This document shows, in pieces, positions 49,298 through 58,015 of a stretch of 64,000 bases of DNA (positions within the stretch are counted from its first letter, which is position 1; each line of letters opens with the position of its first letter). The DNA is from CBCYMI01 sp965183855 (GTDB lineage: Bacteria > Pseudomonadota > Alphaproteobacteria > Caulobacterales > Maricaulaceae), in the NCBI GenBank assembly GCA_965183855.1, contig CBCYMI010000031.1:1-64000 (forward strand), in the 5' to 3' direction. The notes under the pieces were generated by a model, which was not told where the DNA came from, ran no database searches, and saw only the letters and a program-made list of their open reading frames with translations. A program made the position numbers and the translations under genes.

Positions 49298-50095
49298 TTA
49301 AGATGAAATTGCTTTATTAAATAACTGATAAAAATTTTGAGTGGTGATATGAATGGTTTCTTCCAAAGACCAATTTTTTATTTTTGCCAACTTTTCCGCT
49401 GTTTTAATTAAAAATGCAGGCTCATTACGTTTTCCTCTATAAGGAATAGGAGCAAGATAAGGAGAATCTGTTTCAATCAATATTCGCTCTTTGGGAATTT
49501 TTTGTGCAATTGAACGTAAAAGCTCTGAATTTTTAAATGTTAAGATTCCTGAAAATGAAAAATAACCATCTAATTCCATAACCTGATCTGCTAATTTTTC
49601 AGTTGAGCTAAAACAATGCATTAAAGGTTTGAATTTTCCTTTTAACATTTCTTTTTCTAATATATTTGCCATATCTTCATCTGCACTACGCGAATGGATA
49701 ATCAACGGTAATCCTGTTTGGCGAGCGGCTTCTATATGGATATGAAAAGATGTAATTTGCTCTTGTTTTGGACTATTTTCATAATAATAATCAAGCCCTG
49801 TCTCACCAATGCCAATAATTTTCTTATGATGTGTATATTCAATCAAACGTTCGACTGAAACATGCTCTATTTCTTGTTTGGCATAATGAGGATGCACACC
49901 GATAGATGAACTGATGAAATCATATTTCCTAGCAAGTTCCAATGTTTTACTACTTTCTTCAAATCGACAGGTAATAATTAATAAATGTCCTATTTTAGAC
50001 TGAATTGCACGTTGAATAACCTGCTGATAATCTTCGCTAAAAGCAGAATCATGAAGATGAAGATGACTATCAATTAAATATGTATATTGTGTCAT
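49298..50095 (-). CDS. tatD: TatD-family metal-dependent DNase
   Basis: 265 residues with the TatD TIM-barrel motifs: LIDSHLHLHDSAFSED with the first HxH pair, GIGETGLDYYY, PLIIHSRSADED, MHCFSST and LIETDSPYLAPIPYRGKRNEP. TatD proteins are 3'-5' exonucleases or related hydrolases. The gene lies between holB and the MBL hydrolase, the classic tmk-holB-tatD-MBL order. Its start is about 20 bp after the true holB stop. Confidence 0.94.
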   Translation of the reverse strand: MTQYTYLIDSHLHLHDSAFSEDYQQVIQRAIQSKIGHLLIITCRFEESSKTLELARKYDFISSSIGVHPHYAKQEIEHVSVERLIEYTHHKKIIGIGETGLDYYYENSPKQEQITSFHIHIEAARQTGLPLIIHSRSADEDMANILEKEMLKGKFKPLMHCFSSTEKLADQVMELDGYFSFSGILTFKNSELLRSIAQKIPKERILIETDSPYLAPIPYRGKRNEPAFLIKTAEKLAKIKNWSLEETIHITTQNFYQLFNKAISS

Positions 50096-50114
50096 AAAAA
50101 CAAATTTATAATCC

Positions 50115-51177
50115 CTATTTATTGGTTGTTATTGTAGATAAAACTGATTCCAATGCATGTGCCAAATCAAGCCTTAAATATTGTGCTTCATTAAACAATT
50201 GATTTATTTCATACCATAGACTAATCCAGTTTTCTTTAGATTTTAGATTGGCAATTCTATTTAAAGAGATATCCTGTTTTAAAAAATGTTCTATTCCAAA
50301 ATGGCATTCAATAATTTTTTTTTAGAATTGATAAAAAAGATTCCTGAAAAAACTTCCATTGTTTTGATGAATTTGCTGCATTTTCTGTTAATAGCTTAAT
50401 ACTTTGATATCCTGGATGAGGTAAGTTTATAAAAAAATTACAAATATGATCATAAAATTCATAGCCCTTATCTTCTAAAAGATAATCAAGATTTGCTGGA
50501 ATTCCCTTTGCAAGAGAAAACAGAGTTTCTGGGTTGATTTTTTTTGTATCTATTTTTTTAAGCTTATTTTTATACAAAACCTGCAAGTTTTCTTTGCTTA
50601 AAGGATAAAAATCGAGCTTAATACAACGTGATTTAATTGTATCCAAAACGAATTTATAATGATGTGAAATCAAAAAACAAATACTTCTTTGTGGTAATTC
50701 CTCAATTTGTTTTAAAATTGCATTTAAGGCATTTATATTCAACGCTTCTATAGGATCAATCAGAGCAATTCTCCATTCTTGATTTCCAAGTTTTTTTTGA
50801 AAAAAAGCAGTCAGCTTTCTAACTTCAGAGACAGGAATTTCTCTTGGTTGCTGTTGATTTTTTTTATCAGATGGAGGATGTGTAATATACATAAAATTCT
50901 GATGAGAAGTTGATATGACCTGTTTGCTAATCATATGATCAGGATCTGTTCCTAAAATACCATATTTTAGATCAGGCTTTGCCCCTAAAAGCCATTTCGT
51001 TATTTTAAGAGCAAAGCTAGCCTTTCCAATTCCTTCAGCTCCTGAAAATATCCAGGCATTTGGCATCTGATTTTTTTTTACGATTGAATGGATTAATTCT
51101 TCCTGTTTTTCATGTCCCAGTATTTTGTTTTCTGGTTGAATTACTGAAAAGAATGGATCTGATTTCAACTCTGTCAT
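50115..51177 (-). pseudogene. holB: DNA polymerase III delta' subunit, frameshifted near 3' end
   Basis: Clamp-loader subunit. The first 289 codons from ATG 51177 are intact, with HEKQEELIHSIVKKNQMPNA, the P-loop-like SGAEGIGKAS, and LLISHH-like sensor regions. The frame stops at 50308 just after an A9 run (minus strand; T9 at 50315-50323). With eight A's the frame continues for about 65 codons (KIIECHFGIEHFLKQD ... WISLWYEINQLFNEA ... RLDLAHALESVL) to TAG 50115. That tail is the normal C-terminal helical domain of delta', with its LFNEAQYLRLD region. Polymerase slippage on A9 could restore it. Confidence 0.85.
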
Positions 51178-51190
51178 ATCTTATAATAGC

Positions 51191-51826
51191 CTAAATTCCA
51201 TATTTTTCATTAATGATCATATTAATTTTTTTAGAAATATCCAAAATACTGTTTTTAGCTTCAATCAAAACACAGCGTTTGGGATTTGCTTTTACAATGG
51301 ATAAAAATCCTTTTCTGATTTTTGTTTGAAATTCAATATGTTTACTTTCATAATATGTTATGTTTTCATCTCTTTCTTTCAAACGTTGTTTTGAAAGGTT
51401 TAGATCCATGTCAAAGATAAAAGTTAATTCTGGTGTAAATCCATTCAGTATAATTTGATCTATTTTGGAAATAAAGGATTGTTCTATACCTCCTGCATAT
51501 CCTTGATAAACGCGCGTTGAATCTGTATAGCGATCACATAAAACCCAATTTTCTTTTTTTAAAGCAGGTATAATTACTTTTTTTGTATGTTCTAAACGTG
51601 CTGCATACATTAAAATAACTTCTGTTTCGGTTAAAATTTGCTCCATTTTTTTAGAATTAAGCACAAGAGATCGGATGGTTTCAGAAAATTCAGTTCCTCC
51701 AGGCTCCCGCGTTAAGATAACTTTTTGTCCATGCTGTTTTAAATAAGTGGCTAATTTTTTAATCTGGGTTGTTTTACCAACACCATCCATTCCTTCAAAA
51801 CTAATAAATTTATGATTATTTATCAT
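51191..51826 (-). CDS. tmk: Thymidylate kinase
   Basis: Phosphorylates dTMP to dTDP. FISFEGMDGVGKTTQIKKL is the P-loop, LTREPGGTEFSE the DRX-like loop, and LCDRYTDSTRVYQGYAGGI the substrate site. Its 211 residues are complete. It lies between dacA and holB with gaps of 67 and 13 bp, the usual alphaproteobacterial order. Confidence 0.95.
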   Translation of the reverse strand: MINNHKFISFEGMDGVGKTTQIKKLATYLKQHGQKVILTREPGGTEFSETIRSLVLNSKKMEQILTETEVILMYAARLEHTKKVIIPALKKENWVLCDRYTDSTRVYQGYAGGIEQSFISKIDQIILNGFTPELTFIFDMDLNLSKQRLKERDENITYYESKHIEFQTKIRKGFLSIVKANPKRCVLIEAKNSILDISKKINMIINEKYGI

Positions 51827-51893
51827 AGCAAAAATTGCCCTTAATTTTATTCTTAAACCGTATTTAAGGTATATTATTTAATGTTTTTTCTGA

Positions 51894-53066
51894 TTATATT
51901 TCATTACGAATAAAACTTTTTATTAAGGTAAAAACCCGATCAAAAATATTTTTTTTAACCGAAACATCTTCCATCGCAATCAATGGCCAGGAAGCCAATA
52001 TTTCATTTTCGAATTCAACCACAAGCTTTGCAATTTCATTATTTTGTTTAATTGGTGTAGGTATTGGGCTTTGATAATGAATATAAATTTTCAATTTATC
52101 CTTTTGTGGTTGATAAACACCAAGATTAATATCTGTTTTTCCTGTAATTGCTATTTTTGCTTTTTCTCCCATAAAAACAGGTAATTCATAAATTTTTTCA
52201 TCTTTTTTATAGAGATTTACAACATGAAATTGATCAAAAGCTGCCTTCATCATATTGTTTGCTATTTTTGCACGCTCTTTTTCAGACTTTAATCCATTCA
52301 TAACGATAATTCGCCGTTGATCACCTCTTTTAGCAGAAGCGACCAAGCCATATCCAGCAAGGCTTGTATGCCCAGTTTTTAATCCATCTGTTTGCGGATT
52401 ATTATTGGAACCAAATAATAAAGGATTTCTATTATATTGTTTAATTTTATTCCATGTCATGGATTTAATTGCATATAAAGGATAATATTCAGGATGCTCT
52501 TTAATTGTAATGCGAGCAAGCTTGGCAAGGTCATAAAGACTGCTTATATGTCCTTTTTCAGGCAAACCAGAAGCATTCATAAAATGACTATTCTTTAATC
52601 CCCAATGTATCGCTCTTTGATTTAGTTTTTTAATAAATGCCTGTTCACTTCCAGCCAATCCTTCTGCAAGTGCAATACTGGCATCATTTCCAGATTGGAT
52701 AATAATTCCTTTTAATAGATCCATAACATTGACTTTTTCTCCAGGAGTTAAAAACATTGTAGAAGATTTAGATGCCGCTCCTCCTGTTTTCCAGGCATTT
52801 TTACTAACAACAAACTGTGTATTTGGCTTTATTTCTCCAGATTTTAATGCTTCAAATCCCATTAATACAGTTGCGATTTTACTCATAGAGGATGGTGGAA
52901 CAGGCTTATATCCATTCTTATTGTATAATATAATTCCAGTTTTATAATCCATGATTAATGCATAAGGAGCCGAAATTTCAAAAAAAGGGAAGTTTTCTTC
53001 TTCCAACGCATGGGCTAAAGAATAAAAACTTGTGATGATTAAGAAGATGAAAAGTCGAAAACTCAT
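51894..53066 (-). CDS. dacA: D-alanyl-D-alanine carboxypeptidase (PBP5/6-like)
   Basis: This penicillin-binding protein trims the terminal D-Ala from peptidoglycan pentapeptides. A signal peptide (about residues 1-20, ending AHA) precedes the catalytic domain. SxxK is at S60-K63 in PPSSMSKIATVL, SxN is S125-N127 in IQSGNDASIALAEG, and the KTG box is in TDGLKTGHTSLAGYG. The C-terminal beta domain and an amphipathic-like end follow. Its 390 residues fit DacA/DacC. It lies between rlpA and tmk. Confidence 0.94.
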   Translation of the reverse strand: MSFRLFIFLIITSFYSLAHALEEENFPFFEISAPYALIMDYKTGIILYNKNGYKPVPPSSMSKIATVLMGFEALKSGEIKPNTQFVVSKNAWKTGGAASKSSTMFLTPGEKVNVMDLLKGIIIQSGNDASIALAEGLAGSEQAFIKKLNQRAIHWGLKNSHFMNASGLPEKGHISSLYDLAKLARITIKEHPEYYPLYAIKSMTWNKIKQYNRNPLLFGSNNNPQTDGLKTGHTSLAGYGLVASAKRGDQRRIIVMNGLKSEKERAKIANNMMKAAFDQFHVVNLYKKDEKIYELPVFMGEKAKIAITGKTDINLGVYQPQKDKLKIYIHYQSPIPTPIKQNNEIAKLVVEFENEILASWPLIAMEDVSVKKNIFDRVFTLIKSFIRNEI

Positions 53067-53175
53067 TTTTTTCCTTTATACAACGCAATGATGATTTAAA
53101 AAAAACAGGATATAAATTTATATACCCTGTTTTTACTGTATGCGTATCAGAAAAAAAAATCAAACGTCTTTCTAA

Positions 53176-54180
53176 TTAATTTACACTTGTAATAAATGCC
53201 TGTTGATATCCAATTGATTTCACTTTTAATTTTGCACGCTTGGCATGATCTAAAGAATGATAAGGACCTAACATCACACGATAAACTTCATTTCCTTTAA
53301 CCCATGCAGATTGGATATGTAATTTTTCTCGGGTTTTAGTTAAATGATCACCAAACTGAATCGCTTTATTTTTTTCCTGAAAGGATTGAACCTGAACATA
53401 ATGACCACTGCTTTCAATACGAGGTCTGGATAAGGCAACTGAATATTTTTTTTGGTAAAGAGGATCTTTATGTTTAACACTATCTTGTTTTGCGATTAGT
53501 TTTCTTTTGGATGTACCATAATAATTTTTTGGAATTGCATTTCCTGATTTTGTTGCAGGAGAGATATATTCCACTTTAACTTTTTCTATTCCTTTATTTT
53601 TAAAGCCAAGGATTTCTGCTGCTTTCATGCTTAAATCAATAATGCGATTATTAACAAATGGTCCTCGATCATTAACACGCACAATAATACTTTTTTTTGT
53701 TTTGAGATTGGTAACTTTAGCAATGCTCGGCAAAGGAAGTGTTTTATGTGCAGCTGTTAATTGATACATATTATAGGTTTCACCATTGGCAGTTTTTCGA
53801 CCGTGGAATTTAGACCCATACCAAGATGCGATTCCAATTTTATTATAATCGGGCTGATGTTTTGGATAGTATTTTTTACCTGCTATTTTATATGGTTTTC
53901 CTATTTTTTGTTTGACAGGAGGATGGTTAGAAACATATTTTTTTAATTTTTTCTTGAGTTTTTTTGATGTTACAGGTTTATATTGTTTAACAATTTTATG
54001 TTCTGGATAGATATGTTTAACTGCTTTTGGAGGATGGTTACTATTATATGAACCAGAACAGGCTGATAGGACGGAAAATAAAAATCCTGTCAATAAAATC
54101 AGGTTTGATTTTCTAGATAGGCAAAAGAAATATTGAAGTAATCCCGCATCTTTTATTTGTTTTTTTATTGTTATATTCAT
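53176..54180 (-). CDS. rlpA: RlpA-like septal lipoprotein with SPOR domain
   Basis: About 334 residues from ATG 54180; a TTG at 54195 is an in-frame alternative. A hydrophobic signal ends in a lipobox, VLSACSG, so it is probably a lipoprotein. The double-psi beta-barrel has IASWYGSKFHGRKTANGE and VRVNDRGPFVNNRIIDLS with the conserved Asp. A C-terminal SPOR domain (YVQVQSFQEKNKAIQF to the end) binds denuded peptidoglycan at the septum. The basic middle (KKLKKKLKKY) is unusual in its lysine content but consistent with AT-rich drift. Confidence 0.93.
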   Translation of the reverse strand: MNITIKKQIKDAGLLQYFFCLSRKSNLILLTGFLFSVLSACSGSYNSNHPPKAVKHIYPEHKIVKQYKPVTSKKLKKKLKKYVSNHPPVKQKIGKPYKIAGKKYYPKHQPDYNKIGIASWYGSKFHGRKTANGETYNMYQLTAAHKTLPLPSIAKVTNLKTKKSIIVRVNDRGPFVNNRIIDLSMKAAEILGFKNKGIEKVKVEYISPATKSGNAIPKNYYGTSKRKLIAKQDSVKHKDPLYQKKYSVALSRPRIESSGHYVQVQSFQEKNKAIQFGDHLTKTREKLHIQSAWVKGNEVYRVMLGPYHSLDHAKRAKLKVKSIGYQQAFITSVN

Positions 54181-54195
54181 GATCTTATAATCCAA

Positions 54196-54468
54196 TTTCT
54201 CTTATTTTATTTTTTTTTTAAAACTGGTTGATTAGAGTAAGATATACAGCAATATAATAAAATTAGTCTTTACCAGAATGGTTAAAAAATCTTAAAATCT
54301 ATTTTTAGGGAGATAGCTTCACTGATTTTTGCCAATTTAATGATACCCTCACCGAGTTAATATTTGTATTTATCTATCTTAAGAGAAGTTTTATGTAAAA
54401 AATATTTCCAATCTCTAAAAACCCTCTTGCTTTTTAGTAATGATTATTGCTATGTAGACGATTATTCT
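54196..54468. other. Spacer upstream of rlpA and tRNA-Ser
   Basis: About 270 bp of AT-rich sequence between divergent rlpA and tRNA-Ser. It must hold promoters for both, but none is convincing. A short ORF that overlaps the tRNA is not considered real. Confidence 0.45.
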
Positions 54469-54558
54469 GGATGGGTGGTCGAGTGGTTGAAGGCACTGGT
54501 CTTGAAAACCAGCAGGCGGGTGACCGTCTCGAGGGTTCGAATCCCTCCCCATCCGCCA
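54469..54558 (+). tRNA. tRNA-Ser (anticodon UGA)
   Basis: The acceptor GGATGGG (54469-54475) pairs with CCCATCC (54548-54554), followed by G and an encoded CCA. The anticodon stem-loop CTGGTCTTGAAAACCAG gives anticodon TGA. A long variable arm (GGCGGGTGACCGTC) and GGTTCGAATCC T-arm mark a serine tRNA. It is 90 nt long. It borders the CDI island, which lies immediately downstream on the other strand. Confidence 0.97.
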
Positions 54559-54565
54559 TTAACTT

Positions 54566-54589
54566 AAAAGAAATTTTTATATTTCTTTT
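54566..54589. terminator. AT hairpin after tRNA-Ser
   Basis: AAAAGAAAT (54566-54574) and ATTTCTTTT (54581-54589) form a perfect 9-bp inverted repeat around TTTTAT, just downstream of the tRNA. It has little G/C and only weak T-tract support, so a terminator role for the tRNA or the converging CDI module is possible but not certain. Confidence 0.4.
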
Positions 54590-54629
54590 GAGCTATCCTG
54601 TTAAAATTTCAGTATTTGCGGGGTTTTTA

Positions 54630-55620
54630 CTATTTAGGATTGACCGTCTCTCCACAAAATACCCCTTTTGCAGGTATCCCTTTAGTCATAAGTGCTTCTC
54701 TTATACTATCTTCAGTCCAGCCTCTCTTTTTTATCTGTTTTAATATCTTTTCAGAATTCGAATATTTTATAACACCCTCATATTTAGGAATCGGTTTATC
54801 TTTCACATAATCATTATTATGTTTATCTGAGGTTTTATTACTCCCCTTGCCTTTGCCTGAGCTGCCGCCGTGTTCGTTCTTTGCAAACTTCTTTGCTGTT
54901 GCTTGAAGCTTCTTAAACCTATCCTTGCCTAAAGCATGCTTTACCTTCTTGGCAAGCTTGCCCGTTAACTTGCCAGCCTTAACACCTAATCTTGCACCAA
55001 ATGCCATTAATAAAACATCAGGCGCTAATTTCCCTAATCATTTGCCCGCTGAACGATATAAACGAGACTTCTCAGATAAACTATCCGCTTCCAAAATCTG
55101 AGATAACTCTCCTATTAGACTATAAAAATTCCCCTCTATATTGTCAAACTCATCAAAAAATAACTTCCCTAATAAACTCGGATCCTTAGAAAGCTCTATT
55201 AATAATACTCGCAAGGCATCCAACGTCTTTAATGGATCAGAAAATAATTCGGCAAGCTCTTGACCATATTCTAAAACACCTTCAACCATCCCAAATTTAA
55301 AGGAAGGATTAGAATTCAAAACACCCATCATCAGATTAATTTGAGCATTCAATATCGCTTCAATACAGCCCGCACGATCACTAATCTTAATCTGCTTCTT
55401 ACTAACCGTTGTAATAAAATGACAGCCCGTAGAGGTATGCGCATTTGAAACCAATAAATTAAATCGGAAGAACCCGCCGCCCCCGCCAGCAGAACCGCCC
55501 CCACTCGCACACGCTTTAAGTTGTCTAAGCGCGCATCCTCTACAGATAAATCTCCACTCTTGATCGCCTCTCCTAAAGCAGACTTTAAAACTTGCTCATT
55601 AATCGCACAGCCAAAGACTA
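54630..55620 (-). pseudogene. Orphan CDI module 4: CdiA C-terminal fragment with broken toxin
   Basis: The pretoxin FGCAINEQVLKSALGEAI is present. A GC insertion at about 55529-55534 (GCGCGC where module 3 has GCGC) shifts the frame. Then follow ACASGGGSAGGGGG, a hydrophobic-to-helical stretch ending RSAGK, and an in-frame TGA at 55038-55040. The same frame then continues with LGKLAPDVLLMAFG. The final segment KYSNSEKILKQIKKRGWTED resembles the start of colicin E5/CdiA tRNase toxins. It soon ends at GETVNPK without the expected catalytic end, so the toxin looks truncated. No immunity gene follows. The end is 72 bp from tRNA-Ser. Confidence 0.7.
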
Positions 55621-55636
55621 GGAAGATAGTACATAT

Positions 55637-55939
55637 TTAATCTTTCCTTGAAATATAATAGTAGGGAGGTCCACTCTCAGGCAAAATATTTTTTAGATTT
55701 AAATGTTGAAATTCTTTAATAGATAACTTTTCTTTTATAGAAAATGCTTCATTAGATTTCTGTATAATTACTTTATTATCAAAAAATAAAAGTTTTTCTC
55801 TAGATTTTAATTCATAAAATGCTTTATTTAAATCTCTAGTAAAAAACTCTGAAATTTCGGATACCAATTCTATTAATGTCATTTCCTCTTCCTCAGAATT
55901 AAATAATATACAATCTTCTATGTTATTATATATAGCCAT
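55637..55939 (-). CDS. Putative immunity protein of orphan module 3
   Basis: 100 residues, soluble and acidic at the N-terminus (NSEEEEMTLIELVSEISEFF), ending SGPPYYYISRKD. It starts 13 bp after the module 3 toxin stop on the same strand, the position expected of a CDI immunity gene. I do not recognise the immunity family. The call rests on context and size. Confidence 0.6.
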   Translation of the reverse strand: MAIYNNIEDCILFNSEEEEMTLIELVSEISEFFTRDLNKAFYELKSREKLLFFDNKVIIQKSNEAFSIKEKLSIKEFQHLNLKNILPESGPPYYYISRKD

Positions 55940-55952
55940 AAATATAATACTC

Positions 55953-56520
55953 TCATTTAATTATAGGATTATTTTTTAAGGGAATACGTACTAGCTTTCC
56001 ATCTATGTATACATTCATATATGGTCCACCATGAACAGGATCATCAGCATTCTTATAACCCTTATTAACCCTAACGTAATTTCCTTTTCCATCATAATAT
56101 CTAACGCCTTTTCCTCTTTTTAAAGGGGCTTTTTTCCATCCTTTTCTAAGAAAAATTCTATCCGCTTTTCTAACAACATCATCAAAATCTGCTCCTCTAA
56201 AGCTCTCAGGATTATCAAAATCAGGGTCATTCTCATCGTCTGGGTCTTGGTCGGGGTCTGGCATAGGGGTCTGGGCTGTGCCGCTTAAGTCTGGGGTCTC
56301 TTTTTCTGCTCCAGAATTGTCAGCATCTCCCTTTGGGTCGTCCTTCTTCTTGTTTGCCAAGATGAAATAGGTGATCCCGCCACCCCCGCCAGCAGAACCA
56401 CCCCCACTCACACACGCTTTAAGTTGTCTAAGCGCATCCTCTGCAGATAAATCTCCACTCTTGATTGCCTCTCCTAAAGCAGACTTTAAAACTTGCTCAT
56501 TAATCGCACAGCCAAAGACA
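55953..56520 (-). CDS. Orphan CDI module 3: CdiA pretoxin plus toxin tail
   Basis: The frame is open from about 56520 without a normal start; gene finders would start at GTG 56411. It contains PVFGCAINEQVLKSALGEAI, LRQLKACVSGGGSAGGGGG and ITYFILANKKK. A proline/acid-rich linker (MPDPDQDPDDENDPDFDNPE) and then an ~80-residue toxin-like domain follow. The domain has FDDVVRKADRIFLRKGWKK, GVRYYDGKGNYVRVNKGY and DDPVHGGPYMNVYIDGK, which looks like a recurring polymorphic-toxin tail, but I cannot name its activity. The C-terminal frame is intact. Expression would need recombination onto a full CdiA or an internal start. Confidence 0.6.
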
Positions 56521-56576
56521 GGCTTTATTTGGAGGAAGAGGAGAGTTGAGAAAGAAAATTGAATAAAAATTGATAA

Positions 56577-56828
56577 TTAAAGTAAATCAACATCAGGATT
56601 TATATTATTAAGACCTAATTTACTTTCTTCAATACCAAAAGCATTAGCTTGATTTTTCATAATAGAAATTATATCATGATAAGCCATTAAATATCCCATA
56701 TTATACATATAATCTTTAATATTAGACTTATTTTTATTATTTTTTACTTTAGATTTAGCAGTGATCGCTTTTTCTTTAATTAAAATTACTAAATCTTTAA
56801 TATATAATTCAAAACTATTATTTGACAT
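56577..56828 (-). CDS. Putative immunity protein of orphan module 1
   Basis: 83 residues, all-helical in appearance: MSNNSFELYIKDLVILIKEK, basic middle, then YNMGYLMAYHDIISIMKNQA and AFGIEESKLGLNNINPDVDL. Its start overlaps the toxin stop by 11 bp, with AAGGGA upstream. It resembles small immunity proteins I recall next to toxins ending with the HSGFYKNY motif, but I give this as context-based only. Confidence 0.62.
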   Translation of the reverse strand: MSNNSFELYIKDLVILIKEKAITAKSKVKNNKNKSNIKDYMYNMGYLMAYHDIISIMKNQANAFGIEESKLGLNNINPDVDLL

Positions 56829-57603
56829 GTGTTTTCCCTTTTTCTTTTAAGATTCTTCTTAAAATATTTCTCTCTTCCCTAAGTCTTTTTATATCAGAAG
56901 GCCATTTTTTATTAATTAATGCGCTTCTTTGTCTTGGGTCTAATTTATTCCAATTAGATATATATTTTTTAGGATCAGATATTTTATTGCTATGCAATTT
57001 AATCTGTTTCTCAATACTATTTATTCCTTTTTGTATTTCTTTTATAGATCTATTAGAATAATTTTTATAGAAACCAGAATGTTTTCTTCCATTTTTAATC
57101 TTGGCATTGGCTGCTTTAATCTCATCAAGGGTTTGTTTAGGAACTTTATCAATTCTAGCTAAGCTCTTACCACTCTTGGATAAAATTTGAAAGCCTTCAC
57201 CCGTAATCAATAGTGTTGCAGAACCTGTCTCAATCCAACCCAAATATAACGCAACCTTATCTGCTGGCAACCCTAATCCAAGAAGACTACGCGTGATAAA
57301 ACCTGAAACCTCCTCTCCATAATATAAACTTAAAACACCTCCGCTAAACTGATTGGCTCCACCAACAATCGAAAATGTCATCCCTGCTGCGCAAGCAGCA
57401 ACCGCAAGACCTCCAGAACCCAGGGAAACACCATTGCAAAGCGTCATCGCTGTCATCTTTAAGGCATCCATGCCAATATCATCAAGTGCATCCCAGCGTG
57501 CTAATTCCTTTTGTGCAGATAAAAACGCAGAGGCACCACTGCGACCCTCTAATGATGCCTGGCGATAATGACGTGATAAAACCTTGTCACAGTCAGAGGC
57601 TAG
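56818..57603 (-). CDS. Orphan CDI module 1: CdiA pretoxin plus toxin tail
   Basis: The frame is open from about 57603; the first ATG is 57471. The pretoxin has DCDKVLSRHYRQASLEGRSG, ARWDALDDIG, a glycine/alanine-rich hydrophobic region (GSGGLAVAACAAGMTF) and a KVPKQTLDEIKAANAKIKN hinge. The ~85-residue toxin starts GRKHSGFYKNYSNRSIKEI and has LDPRQRSALINKKWPSDIKR. It is basic and helical, seen at the ends of CDI and other polymorphic toxins, with no mechanism I can assert. All of it is intact apart from the missing 5' end of cdiA. Confidence 0.65.
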   Translation of the reverse strand, partial: LASDCDKVLSRHYRQASLEGRSGASAFLSAQKELARWDALDDIGMDALKMTAMTLCNGVSLGSGGLAVAACAAGMTFSIVGGANQFSGGVLSLYYGEEVSGFITRSLLGLGLPADKVALYLGWIETGSATLLITGEGFQILSKSGKSLARIDKVPKQTLDEIKAANAKIKNGRKHSGFYKNYSNRSIKEIQKGINSIEKQIKLHSNKISDPKKYISNWNKLDPRQRSALINKKWPSDIKRLREERNILRRILKEKGKTHVK

Positions 57604-57640
57604 TTTTATTTAGAGGAGATTGGGGTAACAATTTAGTTAT

Positions 57641-58015
57641 TTACCGAAGATAAAGGAAGTAATCTCCTTCATAATTATCTTTTACATTCTCATGACTATC
57701 AAATACAAATTCTATATTGTTAATATTAAAATCAATTCTTCCAATCATTTTTAAACTATTACAAATAGTACGTTTAATACAAAGATTAATACCTGAATTT
57801 TCTGCTTCTTTAATTTGGATACTATTTTGGTAAAAAATATATACTTTAAAAATTTTTTTTGATGGAGAGAATAATATAAATGCTTCATGAACACCTTTAT
57901 CTTGAAATTGATTTAAAACCAAGTTACGTACTATATCTAATCCTTTATTATCTTCTTGAGCTTTAGCACTAGCTCTTGCAAATTCTTCATCAGATGGAAT
58001 GTTTTTTATAGTCAT
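57641..58015 (-). CDS. Putative immunity protein of orphan module 2
   Basis: 124 residues from ATG 58015, which overlaps the toxin TGA as ATGA and has GGGAGG 7 bp upstream, so it is translationally coupled. A more upstream ATG (58036) is in frame but lies within the toxin end. The protein has mixed charge (MTIKNIPSDEEFARASAKAQ) and a beta-rich C-terminal half. I do not recognise the family. Position makes it the cognate immunity of module 2. Confidence 0.65.
   Translation of the reverse strand: MTIKNIPSDEEFARASAKAQEDNKGLDIVRNLVLNQFQDKGVHEAFILFSPSKKIFKVYIFYQNSIQIKEAENSGINLCIKRTICNSLKMIGRIDFNINNIEFVFDSHENVKDNYEGDYFLYLR

Noticed and set aside
54364..54567. A 67-residue ORF and a 98-residue ORF running through the tRNA
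   Set aside because: They translate the tRNA-Ser gene itself and have no coding support.
54520..54660. TGACCGTCTC shared by the tRNA-Ser variable arm (54520-54529) and the end of CDI module 4 (about 54642-54651), as an att core
   Set aside because: Only 10 bp match, in the variable arm rather than at the tRNA 3' end, and no integrase gene is seen. Probably chance; worth only a mention.
55038..55040. TGA read as tryptophan (recoded genome)
   Set aside because: Intact genes in the window (pdxJ, recO, lepB) end at TGA, and TGG is used for Trp in conserved positions. The TGA in module 4 is a lesion in an already damaged module.
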